This document shows, piece after piece, positions 1 through 6,925 of a DNA stretch of 8,428 bases. Numbering within the stretch: the first letter of the stretch is position 1; each line of letters begins with the position of its first letter. The notes under the pieces are model-generated. The model was not told the DNA's origin and ran no database searches. It worked only from the letters and a program-made list of their open reading frames with translations. The stretch is taken from assembly GCA_910587495.1 (NCBI GenBank), contig CAJUMT010000151.1:1-8428 (forward strand). Direction: 5' to 3'. The translations under genes and the position numbers were made by a program. Source of the stretch: an uncultured Lachnospiraceae bacterium. GTDB lineage: Bacteria; Bacillota_A; Clostridia; Lachnospirales; Lachnospiraceae.

Positions 1-1
1 A

Positions 2-994
2 AAGGATGCAGGTCTTCTGCAAAATGATACGGATAAGGCTCTTACGTCTGCGCAGCTTAATGCCATGTCTGACGACGAAGTGAAGAAAATCATTCCGCAG
101 ATCCGTGTGATCGCCAGGGCGCTTCCAACAGATAAATCCAGGATGGTAAGACTTTGCCAGGAGATGAACCTGGTAGTTGGCATGACCGGTGACGGAGTGA
201 ACGATTCCCCGGCGCTTAAGAGGGCGGATGTGGGATTTGCCATGGGCAGCGGCACAGAGGCTGCCAAGGAGGCCGGTGAGATCGTTATCCTGGACGATAA
301 CTTCAAATCCATCAAAGATGCGATCTGGTATGGCAGGACAATTTATCATAATATACTGAAATTCTGTAAGTTCCAGCTGGTCATCAATGTGGCGGCCGTG
401 GTGGTAAGCGCCATAGCGCCGTTCTTTGGCGTCGAGGAACCTTTGAAGGTGACGCATCTTCTGTTTGTCAACCTGGTTATGGACGGACTGGGTGCGATTA
501 TGCTTGGAAACGAGCCTGCGCTGGAAGAATATATGGCTGAAAAGCCCCGCAGGAGGGATGAAAGCATCATCAATAAAAAGATGGCCACACAGATCGGTAT
601 CATGGGCCTGTGGCTTACGATTATCAGTTTCGTCTATCTGAAGCTGCCGTTTTTCATTCATTTATTTGATAATGAGGAACAACATCTGACAGGATATTTT
701 GTGTTGTTTATTGTAAGCGCGCTGTTTAATGGGTTTAATGTCAGAGACGACCGTTTTGGTATTTTCAGAGGATTGAATGAAAATACAGGGTTTTTAAAAG
801 TGTTCTTTACGATCATACTGGTGCAGGCATTGATCGTCAATGCGGGTCTTATACCCGGCGCGGTCTTTACCTGGATCGGAAACATGTTTAGCTGCGTACC
901 TTTTGGCATTCAGGGATGGATCGCGGTGGTACTTTTGGCCGTAACCATGATACCGGTGGATCTGATCAGAAAATGCACGGTCAAAGTAAATTAG
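2..994 (+). CDS. Calcium-transporting P-type ATPase, PMCA-like (C-terminal part, 5' end outside window)
   Basis: The reading frame is open from base 2, so the gene begins upstream; the last 330 residues are present. A type II P-type ATPase pumps cations out of the cytoplasm using ATP and an aspartyl-phosphate intermediate. Visible are ARALPTDK and the hinge motif TGDGVNDSPALK (185 to 220), which belong to the end of the P domain. After these come six hydrophobic segments that fit M5 to M10. In M5 an Asn (QLVIN) and in M6 the VNLVMD Asn and Asp match calcium ligands. The SERCA M5 glutamate position is Ala here and the M6 Thr is Met, as in plasma-membrane (type IIB) pumps with one calcium site. 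The phosphorylated Asp and the A and N domains lie outside the window, so calcium specificity is inferred from M5 and M6 alone. No long C-terminal regulatory tail is present. The end overlaps the next gene by 22 bases, which suggests translational coupling. Confidence 0.92.
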   Translation, partial: KDAGLLQNDTDKALTSAQLNAMSDDEVKKIIPQIRVIARALPTDKSRMVRLCQEMNLVVGMTGDGVNDSPALKRADVGFAMGSGTEAAKEAGEIVILDDNFKSIKDAIWYGRTIYHNILKFCKFQLVINVAAVVVSAIAPFFGVEEPLKVTHLLFVNLVMDGLGAIMLGNEPALEEYMAEKPRRRDESIINKKMATQIGIMGLWLTIISFVYLKLPFFIHLFDNEEQHLTGYFVLFIVSALFNGFNVRDDRFGIFRGLNENTGFLKVFFTIILVQALIVNAGLIPGAVFTWIGNMFSCVPFGIQGWIAVVLLAVTMIPVDLIRKCTVKVN

Positions 995-1746
995 TATTTC
1001 ATGCGGATTTGGACAATACGCTGATCTATTCCTGCCGGCATGAGATCGGACAGGATAAAGTCTGCGTGGAGCTGTACCAGGGAAGGGAAGTCTCTTTTAT
1101 GACGTCCAGATCCATGATGCTGTTAAAGCAGGTGAAAGAAAAGACAGTCTTTGTCCCTACTACCACCCGCACGAAAGAGCAGTACGACCGAATCTGCATG
1201 GGCGCGGGAGTTTTGGACTACGCGCTTGTATGCAACGGAGGCGTGCTGCTTGTGGGTGGGAAAGAAGATGAAGACTGGTATCAGGAGTCTTTGCGCCTTG
1301 TATCGAAATGCCGGGAGGAACTTAGAACGGCAAAGCGGCTTTTGGAAATGGATGAGAACCGCACGCTGGATGTGCGGAACATAAAAGATTTATTTTTATT
1401 TACCAAGAGCGCGGATCCAATTGCTTCGGCTGCAAAGCTTCGGGCCATATTAGATCCTGGTCTTACAGACATATTTTTAAACGGAGTAAAAGTATATGTA
1501 TTGCCGAAACATCTGGATAAAGGGACGGCTGTGCGCCGTTTTGCCGACCGGGTGCAGGCAGGGAAAATCATTGCGGCGGGAGACAGCACATTTGATCTCC
1601 CTATGCTGGAAGCGGCAGAGACGGCTCTGGCTCCGGAAACGCTGGCAAAAATGTGCCGGCCGGGCGGGCATGTGATCGGCGTCGGGAAGGATCAAGTCTT
1701 TTCCGACGCCGTATTGGAATATGTCTTATCTGTTTTGAAACAATGA
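973..1746 (+). CDS. HAD-superfamily phosphatase, Cof/sucrose-phosphatase-like (class IIB)
   Basis: A 257-residue soluble phosphohydrolase of the HAD fold. All four motifs can be read: motif I HADLDNT with nucleophile Asp12 and Asp14; motif II in PTTTRT (Thr64 or 65, Arg66); motif III Lys183 in LDKGTAV; motif IV GDSTFD with Asp204 and Asp208. The long stretch between motifs II and III (about 90 to 180) fits a class IIB cap, which in known relatives acts on sugar phosphates and similar small phosphates. The substrate here is not determined. I chose ATG 973 because it places motif I about ten residues from the N-terminus, as usual; the frame stays open back to ATG 916, but that start would run deep into the ATPase gene. 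Only a weak GGTGGA (955 to 960) precedes ATG 973, so coupling to the ATPase is likely. The glycogen debranching gene starts 26 bases after its stop, so the three genes may be co-transcribed. Confidence 0.85.
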   Translation: MHGQSKLVFHADLDNTLIYSCRHEIGQDKVCVELYQGREVSFMTSRSMMLLKQVKEKTVFVPTTTRTKEQYDRICMGAGVLDYALVCNGGVLLVGGKEDEDWYQESLRLVSKCREELRTAKRLLEMDENRTLDVRNIKDLFLFTKSADPIASAAKLRAILDPGLTDIFLNGVKVYVLPKHLDKGTAVRRFADRVQAGKIIAAGDSTFDLPMLEAAETALAPETLAKMCRPGGHVIGVGKDQVFSDAVLEYVLSVLKQ

Positions 1747-1772
1747 ATTTAGAATAGGGAGGAAACTACAGT

Positions 1773-3869
1773 ATGGAAGACAAACGATTTTTTACGCCTT
1801 CCGGAAGCATTCATATGATTCCCATGGATGTGATTGCCGGATTTGAGGTAAGGCCGGGTATGTATGAGGTCAATGGGGCAACGGCGATCCCGGTGGGCGT
1901 CAATTTTACGGTACAGTCCTGGGGAGCCACATCCTGCGAACTGCTCTTGTTTCATCGGATGGAAGATGAGCCGTATGCGGTGCTGCCGTTTCCGGAACAT
2001 TACCGGGTCGGAAAAGTGTATTCTATGATCGTGTTTGGCCTGAATATCAGAGATTTCGAATATGCATACCGTCTGGGAGGACCCTATGATGTGTCCAAAG
2101 GAATGCTGTTTGATAAAAATAAGATACTTCTGGATATTTACGCAAAAGCAGTGACGGGGCAGAGCCAGTGGGGCAGGCCGCAAAAAAAAGGATCTTTTTA
2201 TAAGGCCAGAGTCGTAAAAGATGATTTCGACTGGGGAAAAGAAAGGAATCCTTTGATTCCCATGGAAGATCTGATAGTCTATGAGCTTCATGTAAGAGGT
2301 TTTACGAAGCATGGTTCTTCCGGCGTAACGCACCCAGGCACTTTCGCCGGGCTGATGGAGAAAATTCCCTATTTAAAAGAACTGGGTATTAACGCGGTGG
2401 AATTAATGCCGATCTTTGAATTTGACGAGATGAAAGACAGCCGCATGGTAGATGGTAAGCAGGTGGTAGATTACTGGGGATATAATGCGGTCAGTTTCTT
2501 TGCCCCGAATACCAGCTATGCGGCCAGCGCGGAGTATAACCGGGAAGGCACGGAACTTAAAAAGCTTATCAAAGCTTTAAATGAAAACGGGATTGAATGT
2601 TTCCTGGACGTGGTATTTAATCATACAGCGGAAGGCAACGAGGCGGGTCCTTGTTTTTCCTTCAAAGGTTTTGACAATAATATTTATTATATGCTGACGC
2701 CGGACGGTCATTATTATAATTTCAGCGGGTGCGGTAATACGTTGAATTGTAATCATCCCATTGTTCGTCAGATGATCCTGGAATGCCTGCGTTATTGGAC
2801 GACTACTTATCATGTGGACGGTTTCCGTTTTGACCTGGCAAGTATACTTGGGCGTGATATGGACGGGAGTCCTATGAGTCAGCCGCCCCTTCTGGAAACA
2901 CTGGCTTTTGATCCGATTCTGGGAAATGTAAAATTGATCGCCGAGGCATGGGACGCGGGCGGGCTGTATCAGGTGGGCAGCTTTCCCTCCTGGAACCGCT
3001 GGGCAGAGTGGAACGGAAAATACCGGGACGATATGCGTGATTACCTGAAAGGGGATTACGGGATGGGCCATGTGGCTGCCGCCAGGATTACCGGATCTTT
3101 AGACATATATGGCAAAGAACACCGGGGGTATAATGCGTCCGTGAACTTCTTAAACTGCCATGACGGTTTTACGCTGTGGGATATGTATTCCTATAATGAA
3201 AAACATAACGAGGCAAATGGCTGGCAGAATACCGACGGCGCCAACGACAACCGAAGCTGGAACTGCGGTGTGGAAGGCCAGACGGATAACGAGGAGGTTC
3301 TCACGCTGCGCCGCAGGCTTGCCAAGAACGCATTTACAGTTTTGATGATGAGCCGCGGGATTCCCATGTTCCTTGCCGGGGATGAATTTTTAAATACCCA
3401 GTTTGGTAACAACAACGCTTATTGCCAGGACAATGAGATCTCCTGGCTTGACTGGTCCATGCTCCATGAAAACCAGGAGCACTTTGCGTATGTGAAAAAT
3501 GTCATCCGCATCCGGAAAGAACATGATGTCATCCGCCGGTTCTCCGGAAACTGTTCTATGGGTTTTCCGGAAATACAGATTAAGGAGCCGGACAATACAT
3601 GTAAAATACTCCGCGTCATCTATGCCGGAAGAAGCCGCGACAATGTCCACGACGATCTGGTATGTCTGGCTGTCAATGTGTACTGGGAACCCCAGACTTT
3701 CAGTCTTCCGGGACTTTTACAGGGGATGGCGTGGCGTGTGGAGGCGGATTCTTCAGGAGATTATCTGACCTGCGGCGTGCCGGATCCGTCTGCTCCGAAA
3801 AGAGTGGACAACAGGGAGATTTATATGGCGCCGAGGTCGGCGCTGATTCTGGTGGCGGGGTATTGCTAG
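1773..3869 (+). CDS. glgX: Glycogen debranching enzyme GlgX (GH13 isoamylase-type)
   Basis: A complete 698-residue cytoplasmic enzyme that hydrolyses alpha-1,6 branches of glycogen or limit dextrins. The N-terminal ~110 residues look like a CBM48 domain (IPVGVNFTVQSWGA, then FEYAYRLGGPYD). The GH13 barrel follows from about residue 165 (VYELHVRGFTKH). Its four conserved regions are intact: region I DVVFNH (279 to 284), region II DGFRFD with nucleophile Asp354, region III EAWD with acid/base Glu391, and region IV NCHDGF with His463 and Asp464. Length matches GlgX/isoamylase proteins (roughly 650 to 720). The last ~100 residues form the usual C-terminal beta domain. AGGGAGGA at 1756 to 1763, nine bases before ATG 1773, fixes the start. 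No other glycogen gene lies in the window. I see no strong hairpin terminator after its TAG. Isoamylase or pullulanase-like specificity cannot be fully excluded. Confidence 0.95.
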   Translation: MEDKRFFTPSGSIHMIPMDVIAGFEVRPGMYEVNGATAIPVGVNFTVQSWGATSCELLLFHRMEDEPYAVLPFPEHYRVGKVYSMIVFGLNIRDFEYAYRLGGPYDVSKGMLFDKNKILLDIYAKAVTGQSQWGRPQKKGSFYKARVVKDDFDWGKERNPLIPMEDLIVYELHVRGFTKHGSSGVTHPGTFAGLMEKIPYLKELGINAVELMPIFEFDEMKDSRMVDGKQVVDYWGYNAVSFFAPNTSYAASAEYNREGTELKKLIKALNENGIECFLDVVFNHTAEGNEAGPCFSFKGFDNNIYYMLTPDGHYYNFSGCGNTLNCNHPIVRQMILECLRYWTTTYHVDGFRFDLASILGRDMDGSPMSQPPLLETLAFDPILGNVKLIAEAWDAGGLYQVGSFPSWNRWAEWNGKYRDDMRDYLKGDYGMGHVAAARITGSLDIYGKEHRGYNASVNFLNCHDGFTLWDMYSYNEKHNEANGWQNTDGANDNRSWNCGVEGQTDNEEVLTLRRRLAKNAFTVLMMSRGIPMFLAGDEFLNTQFGNNNAYCQDNEISWLDWSMLHENQEHFAYVKNVIRIRKEHDVIRRFSGNCSMGFPEIQIKEPDNTCKILRVIYAGRSRDNVHDDLVCLAVNVYWEPQTFSLPGLLQGMAWRVEADSSGDYLTCGVPDPSAPKRVDNREIYMAPRSALILVAGYC

Positions 3870-3912
3870 AGGAACATAGAATGCATCGGTTATGATGAGG
3901 AATAAACATATA

Positions 3913-3920
3913 AGGGGTGA
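3913..3920 (+). promoter_or_regulatory. Ribosome binding site of the DUF262 gene
   Basis: AGGGGTGA lies four bases before ATG 3925, close but usable. It decides the start: the earlier in-frame ATG at 3892 has no purine-rich stretch in front of it. The spacer between glgX and this gene contains TATGAT at 3891 to 3896, but no acceptable -35 box at 16 to 18 bases, so no promoter is called. Confidence 0.6.
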
Positions 3921-3924
3921 AAGA

Positions 3925-5016
3925 ATGGCCATAGAAAATTTAATTGAAAATGTAGATAATCAGATCATTAAAATAAGAACAAAGAGTCTGGATGTATCAT
4001 TTAATGAATTGTATGACATGTATCAAAGTAAGGAGCTGACGATTTCGCCTGATTATCAAAGGCTTTTTAGATGGGGGGAAGAAAAACAGTCACGTTTTGT
4101 GGAGTCGTTAATTTTAGAGATGCCCGTTCCGCCGATTTTTGTTATAGAAACAGACGATGGAGTCTATGAGCTGATCGACGGGCTGCAAAGAATATCCAGT
4201 TATTTACATTTCAGGGGAGAGCGTTTAGGTGAAACCGAAGATGATTTTCTGGTATTGCAGGGATGTGATATAGTCGATGATTTAAATGGACTGACATTCG
4301 ATAAACTGCCAAAGGCTTTACAGATAAAGATAAAAAGAAGTTTTGTCCGTATGGAAGTCATTAAGAAGGAGAGCGAGACGTCTTTAAAATATCATATGTT
4401 CAAGCGATTGAATACAGGCGGCGAACTTTTGTCTGCGCAGGAAATACGGAATTGTACAATCAGATTATTGGGTTCAGACGGAATTGATTTCTTAGAAGAA
4501 TGCAGTAAAAATAAAGATTTTCAATCTGTTATCAGTAGAGTTGCGGCGGACAAAAGAAAAACGAGATATGACCAGGAACTTATTTTGAGATTTTTTGCTA
4601 TTAAAAACGATATGGATAATTATAAGTATCCCGTAACAGAATATCTGACAAGATATCTTGAAAAAATTACAAAAAAAGAAATTTCATTTGATTATGAAAA
4701 AGAAAAAATTATTTTTGAAAAAACATTCAAGTTTATAAATGAACTTTGGGGAGCAGATGCATTTTCGGGAAAAACAGCTAATGGAACTATGAGAAACGAG
4801 TTTGTTCTTTACTATTTTGATGGTATTGCGGTTTCGATTGCATCTTTCATAGAGCAAATAGTATCGTATGATTGCGCTGAAATGATTGTAGAAGCGATCA
4901 ATAAGATTAAGTATGGAACGGAACTTCAATCATATAAGACGGGAAGCGTCAGTGGAGTAAAAACACGGATTAAGCTATTTACGGAAGGGGTGGAACAGAT
5001 TCTTGACGGCAGATGA
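3925..5016 (+). CDS. DUF262 domain protein (GmrS/ParB-like), without HNH domain
   Basis: A 363-residue soluble protein of the DUF262 family. The domain fills about residues 20 to 180: PDYQRLFRW (42 to 50), PVPPIFVI (68 to 74), the signature IDGLQR (84 to 89, Asp85, Gln88, Arg89), and FKRLNTGGELLSAQEIRN (159 to 176). The family is known from type IV restriction enzymes of the GmrSD type, where DUF262 provides an NTP-dependent part and DUF1524 an HNH nuclease. Here the C-terminal half (about 190 to 363) is helical in appearance and has no recognisable HNH motif, so it cannot be a complete GmrSD enzyme. The HEPN gene starts inside its last codons, so the two are probably one functional pair. Base composition is clearly lower in GC than glgX: the line 4621 to 4680 has 15 G or C of 60. 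This suggests horizontal acquisition. A defence role is inferred; the biochemical activity is unknown. Confidence 0.88.
   Translation: MAIENLIENVDNQIIKIRTKSLDVSFNELYDMYQSKELTISPDYQRLFRWGEEKQSRFVESLILEMPVPPIFVIETDDGVYELIDGLQRISSYLHFRGERLGETEDDFLVLQGCDIVDDLNGLTFDKLPKALQIKIKRSFVRMEVIKKESETSLKYHMFKRLNTGGELLSAQEIRNCTIRLLGSDGIDFLEECSKNKDFQSVISRVAADKRKTRYDQELILRFFAIKNDMDNYKYPVTEYLTRYLEKITKKEISFDYEKEKIIFEKTFKFINELWGADAFSGKTANGTMRNEFVLYYFDGIAVSIASFIEQIVSYDCAEMIVEAINKIKYGTELQSYKTGSVSGVKTRIKLFTEGVEQILDGR
4985..4993 (+). promoter_or_regulatory. Ribosome binding site for the TTG start of the HEPN gene
   Basis: AAGGGGTGG lies inside the DUF262 coding region, about nine bases before TTG 5003. No ATG or GTG in this frame lies close by, so this purine-rich stretch supports the TTG start and the 14-base overlap of the two genes. 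Confidence 0.5.
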
Positions 5017-5680
5017 ATTAAGGGCAGCGCTTGAGGCGGAATTAGCCTGGAGACAAGAGGAACTTGCCTTTTTCAAGAATCAGCTGAACGAAATCGCAGA
5101 AGAAGATAAAAATAAATATAGGAAGAGTCTGGTATTGATACTATATTCCCATATGGAGGGATATATAAAAATCTGTTTGCAGACCTATATACAGTATATA
5201 AACTCAAAAGGGTTAAATCGTAAGGATGTAAATACAGGTTTAATGGTAGCAAGTATGCATAAAGAATTTACTGCTTATGAAAATCTGGACAGAAAATGTG
5301 AAGTTTTCCGCAAAGAATTGCCGGATGATGCCCGTCTGCATCGTCTATATCGTCGTGTTGACTTTATGGAAAAGGTTGAAGACTTTAAAGAACAGGAATT
5401 AAATATTGATGATCAGGTAATAGATACGGAATCTAATCTATGGTACATAGTATTGCAGAAAAATCTGTATAAAATAGGGCTGCCCATAAATTTATTTGAT
5501 GATTTTCAAAAAGATATTGACGCGTTGGTGCATAGAAGAAATTCAATAGCTCACGGAAATTTCCGTTCAGGAGTGACAGCACAGGAATTTTCTAATTGGG
5601 AAGTTAAAGTTTCTGATATTTTGTCAGGAGTGACAAGATTGCTTTATGATTATGCCAATAACGAAAAGTATTTGGTTTGA
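5003..5680 (+). CDS. HEPN-domain protein, MAE_28990/MAE_18760-like candidate RNase
   Basis: A 225-residue, mostly helical soluble protein. Two marks of the HEPN superfamily are visible: an early helix LVLILYSHMEGYIK (43 to 56), typical of the MAE_28990/MAE_18760 group, and the motif RRNSIAHG (178 to 185), with Arg179 and His184 spaced R-x4-H. In HEPN proteins this motif forms the catalytic centre of metal-independent RNases in many toxin-antitoxin and abortive-infection systems. The motif is intact here, so RNase activity is plausible but not shown. The start is TTG; the gene overlaps the DUF262 gene by 14 bases, so the two products should be made in linked amounts. Like its partner it is AT-rich. 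Assignment to the precise HEPN family rests on motif memory; membership of HEPN in general is more certain. It could instead be an antitoxin-like or structural HEPN partner. Confidence 0.82.
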   Translation: MTADELRAALEAELAWRQEELAFFKNQLNEIAEEDKNKYRKSLVLILYSHMEGYIKICLQTYIQYINSKGLNRKDVNTGLMVASMHKEFTAYENLDRKCEVFRKELPDDARLHRLYRRVDFMEKVEDFKEQELNIDDQVIDTESNLWYIVLQKNLYKIGLPINLFDDFQKDIDALVHRRNSIAHGNFRSGVTAQEFSNWEVKVSDILSGVTRLLYDYANNEKYLV

Positions 5681-5728
5681 GCAGTTATGGAATAGAAAAA
5701 TTTGCGGAAAGAGAAAAAGCGGAATGCT

Positions 5729-6055
5729 ATGGATGTGGATCGTCCGACTGTCCTCGGGCCACGGGTGATCGACAGTCCGGTATTGGGAGGAATCTCGCCC
5801 AGGGAGTTGTCAGGAGGCGTTAAGACTCTCATGGATATCTATAAAGTGCCGGAGAAGATTTTTAATGCATCTGCCTGCAGGGACAACTGTGCCCGGTGGA
5901 TTTTAAAAATCGGAGAGATGCAGGATGTGACAATCAATCTGCGGCATCTGATGGATTTTGGGGAAGGGGAATTTCTCATAAAGATCCTGAATACCGGCCA
6001 GATCGTCCATAATATGCGGGAACTGCTGCCGATTGCGGGAATGATCGTCGGATAG
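5729..6055 (+). CDS. Uncharacterised 108-residue protein paired with a P-loop gene
   Basis: I do not recognise a named family. The protein is small and soluble, with no signal peptide or membrane segment. Recognisable stretches are VLGPRVIDSPVLGGISPREL near the N-terminus, a Cys pair in ACRDNCARW, and LRHLMDFGEGEF with HNMRELLPIAG near the C-terminus. ATG 5729 is preferred; the frame is open back to a TTG at 5702, but neither start has a strong ribosome binding site. GC content jumps back to a higher level here after the AT-rich pair before it, so this gene probably has a different origin from the HEPN gene. Its stop codon at 6053 to 6055 overlaps the AGGGAGG that serves the following P-loop gene, so the two look like one operon and perhaps one functional unit. 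The coding character is supported by its normal amino-acid composition and operon-like spacing. Confidence 0.65.
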   Translation: MDVDRPTVLGPRVIDSPVLGGISPRELSGGVKTLMDIYKVPEKIFNASACRDNCARWILKIGEMQDVTINLRHLMDFGEGEFLIKILNTGQIVHNMRELLPIAGMIVG

Positions 6056-6060
6056 GGAGG
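6054..6060 (+). promoter_or_regulatory. Strong ribosome binding site pointing to GTG 6068
   Basis: AGGGAGG, seven bases before GTG 6068, is the best site of this region. The GTG frame reads five codons and stops at TGA 6083 to 6085. One base of shift joins it to the P-loop frame, which suggests this was the original start of the now disrupted gene. A second, weaker AGGGAG (6074 to 6079) could serve ATG 6090. Confidence 0.55.
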
Positions 6061-6089
6061 ATAACAGGTGAAAAGGGAGCTATGATGTC

Positions 6090-6611
6090 ATGGTCGCCAA
6101 TGCAATGGTGCGCTATGACTTTACGATCCGAAGGAATATTACGATCATCAAAGGAAACAGTGCGACTGGGAAGACCACGCTTGTGGAGATGATTAGAGAG
6201 TTTTATGAGTCAGGGGAAAGCAGTGGCGTGAAGCTGAAGTGCCGGAAGAACTGCCGCGTCCTTTCAGGCAGAGACTGGAAACTGATCTTGTCTGTAACAA
6301 AGGAACATATTATTTTTATTGATGAGGATAATACATTTCTGCCAACACGGGAATTTGCGGAAGCAGTCCGCGGATCGGACAATTACTATGTCATCGTAAC
6401 AAGAGAGAGCCTGCCAAATCTCCCTTACAGTGTGGAAGAGATCTATGGAATCCGCGAATCCGGAAAATATGCGTCGTTGAAACAGACATACCACGAATTT
6501 TTCCATATTTACGGAAGAGAGGATGCTGCAAGGCCGGTAAAGGTAAGACAGATTCATGAAACTGCTCCACCAGAAAAAAGGAATAGTCTTATATCTCCCG
6601 GAATCATTTGA
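6090..6611 (+). CDS. Small P-loop ATPase, N-terminal part of a probably disrupted gene
   Basis: The open frame from ATG 6090 gives 173 residues. It has a clear Walker A motif, GNSATGKTT (22 to 30), directly after a strand ITIIK; a Walker B-like HIIFIDED (73 to 80, Asp78, Glu79); and a third strand ending VIVTRESLPNLP (101 to 112), which may be sensor-like. This order fits a minimal ASCE-type nucleotide-binding core near the N-terminus. The last ~25 residues (from about residue 148) look unlike a natural protein end, and a C-terminal segment that seems to belong to the same protein follows in another frame (6556 to 6855). At the 5' end the best ribosome binding site leads to GTG 6068 in a shifted frame, and YDVMVA continues the P-loop frame upstream of ATG 6090 without a start codon. 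The role is unknown; it sits in an operon with the 108-residue protein. The ATPase motif is certain, the function is not. Confidence 0.6.
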   Translation: MVANAMVRYDFTIRRNITIIKGNSATGKTTLVEMIREFYESGESSGVKLKCRKNCRVLSGRDWKLILSVTKEHIIFIDEDNTFLPTREFAEAVRGSDNYYVIVTRESLPNLPYSVEEIYGIRESGKYASLKQTYHEFFHIYGREDAARPVKVRQIHETAPPEKRNSLISPGII

Positions 6612-6855
6612 ATGGCTTATTTTGAAATCAGGCGTCGTACAGGATCGAGAACTAAAAAGGCTTTTGGACAGTCCGGAGAATTTTATAGAGAGCAGCCAGT
6701 ATTTCAGCTGGGAGCGGTTTTTTATGAATATGCTGGTGTCTGTAACAAAAGACACATACTTGCAGTATTCAAAACGAAAACTGAATGAAGTATATCTGCA
6801 TAAGGATATCTCAGCGAAGATTATGGGACAGATGGAAGGAATCCTGTTTTTATAA
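6556..6855 (+). CDS. C-terminal fragment of the P-loop gene, frame-shifted
   Basis: A 99-codon frame overlapping the end of the P-loop frame by 56 bases. Its content, VLYLPESFEWLILKSG followed by FSWERFFMNML and DTYLQYSKRKLNEVY, reads as natural protein from about base 6577 on, and resembles an interior-to-end segment rather than a new N-terminus. In my recollection, not checked, full-length relatives of the neighbouring P-loop protein end with such a YLPESFEWL segment and carry an extra middle part between the two. On that view this is the tail of one gene that lost a middle segment and its frame. Read as an independent gene it would start at ATG 6556, behind a weak AAAGGT. The stop is TAA at 6853 to 6855. 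Confidence 0.5.
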   Translation: MKLLHQKKGIVLYLPESFEWLILKSGVVQDRELKRLLDSPENFIESSQYFSWERFFMNMLVSVTKDTYLQYSKRKLNEVYLHKDISAKIMGQMEGILFL

Positions 6856-6925
6856 ACCTGGGGTTGCCGGGAATGTTGTAGAAAAAACGCAAAGTTTGTT
6901 TTTAAAGAATGGGAGGTTCATTTAT

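Noticed and set aside
1749..2333. Minus-strand open frame of 194 codons over the start of glgX
   Set aside because: Antisense to a clear CBM48/GH13 coding region, with low-complexity, His- and Arg-rich translation typical of a shadow frame.
3863..3896. Possible promoter TTGCTA ... TATGAT before the DUF262 gene
   Set aside because: The spacing of 22 bases is too long for a standard promoter and no better -35 box is present.
3892..3924. Earlier in-frame ATG at 3892 for the DUF262 gene
   Set aside because: No ribosome binding site precedes it, while ATG 3925 has AGGGGTGA; the extra eleven residues look unlike the family N-terminus.
5567..5635. Twelve-base direct repeat TCAGGAGTGACA (5567 to 5578 and 5624 to 5635)
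   Set aside because: Both copies are in the same frame of the HEPN gene and encode SGVT; only two copies, no flanking structure, so chance or a small duplication is enough.
3889..5694. Similar short stretches at both edges of the AT-rich island (GTTATG followed by GGAATA at about 3889 and 5684)
   Set aside because: The match is short and gapped, and could easily arise by chance; not good enough to call a target-site duplication or attachment site.
5746..5777. Seven-base inverted repeat GACTGTC/GACAGTC with an 18-base loop
   Set aside because: It lies inside the coding region of the 108-residue protein, the arms are short and no T-run follows, so it is not a convincing terminator or operator.
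6864..6908. Possible promoter before hsdM (TTGCCG or TTGTAG with TTTAAA)
   Set aside because: Neither pair has both good boxes and a 16 to 18 base spacer.
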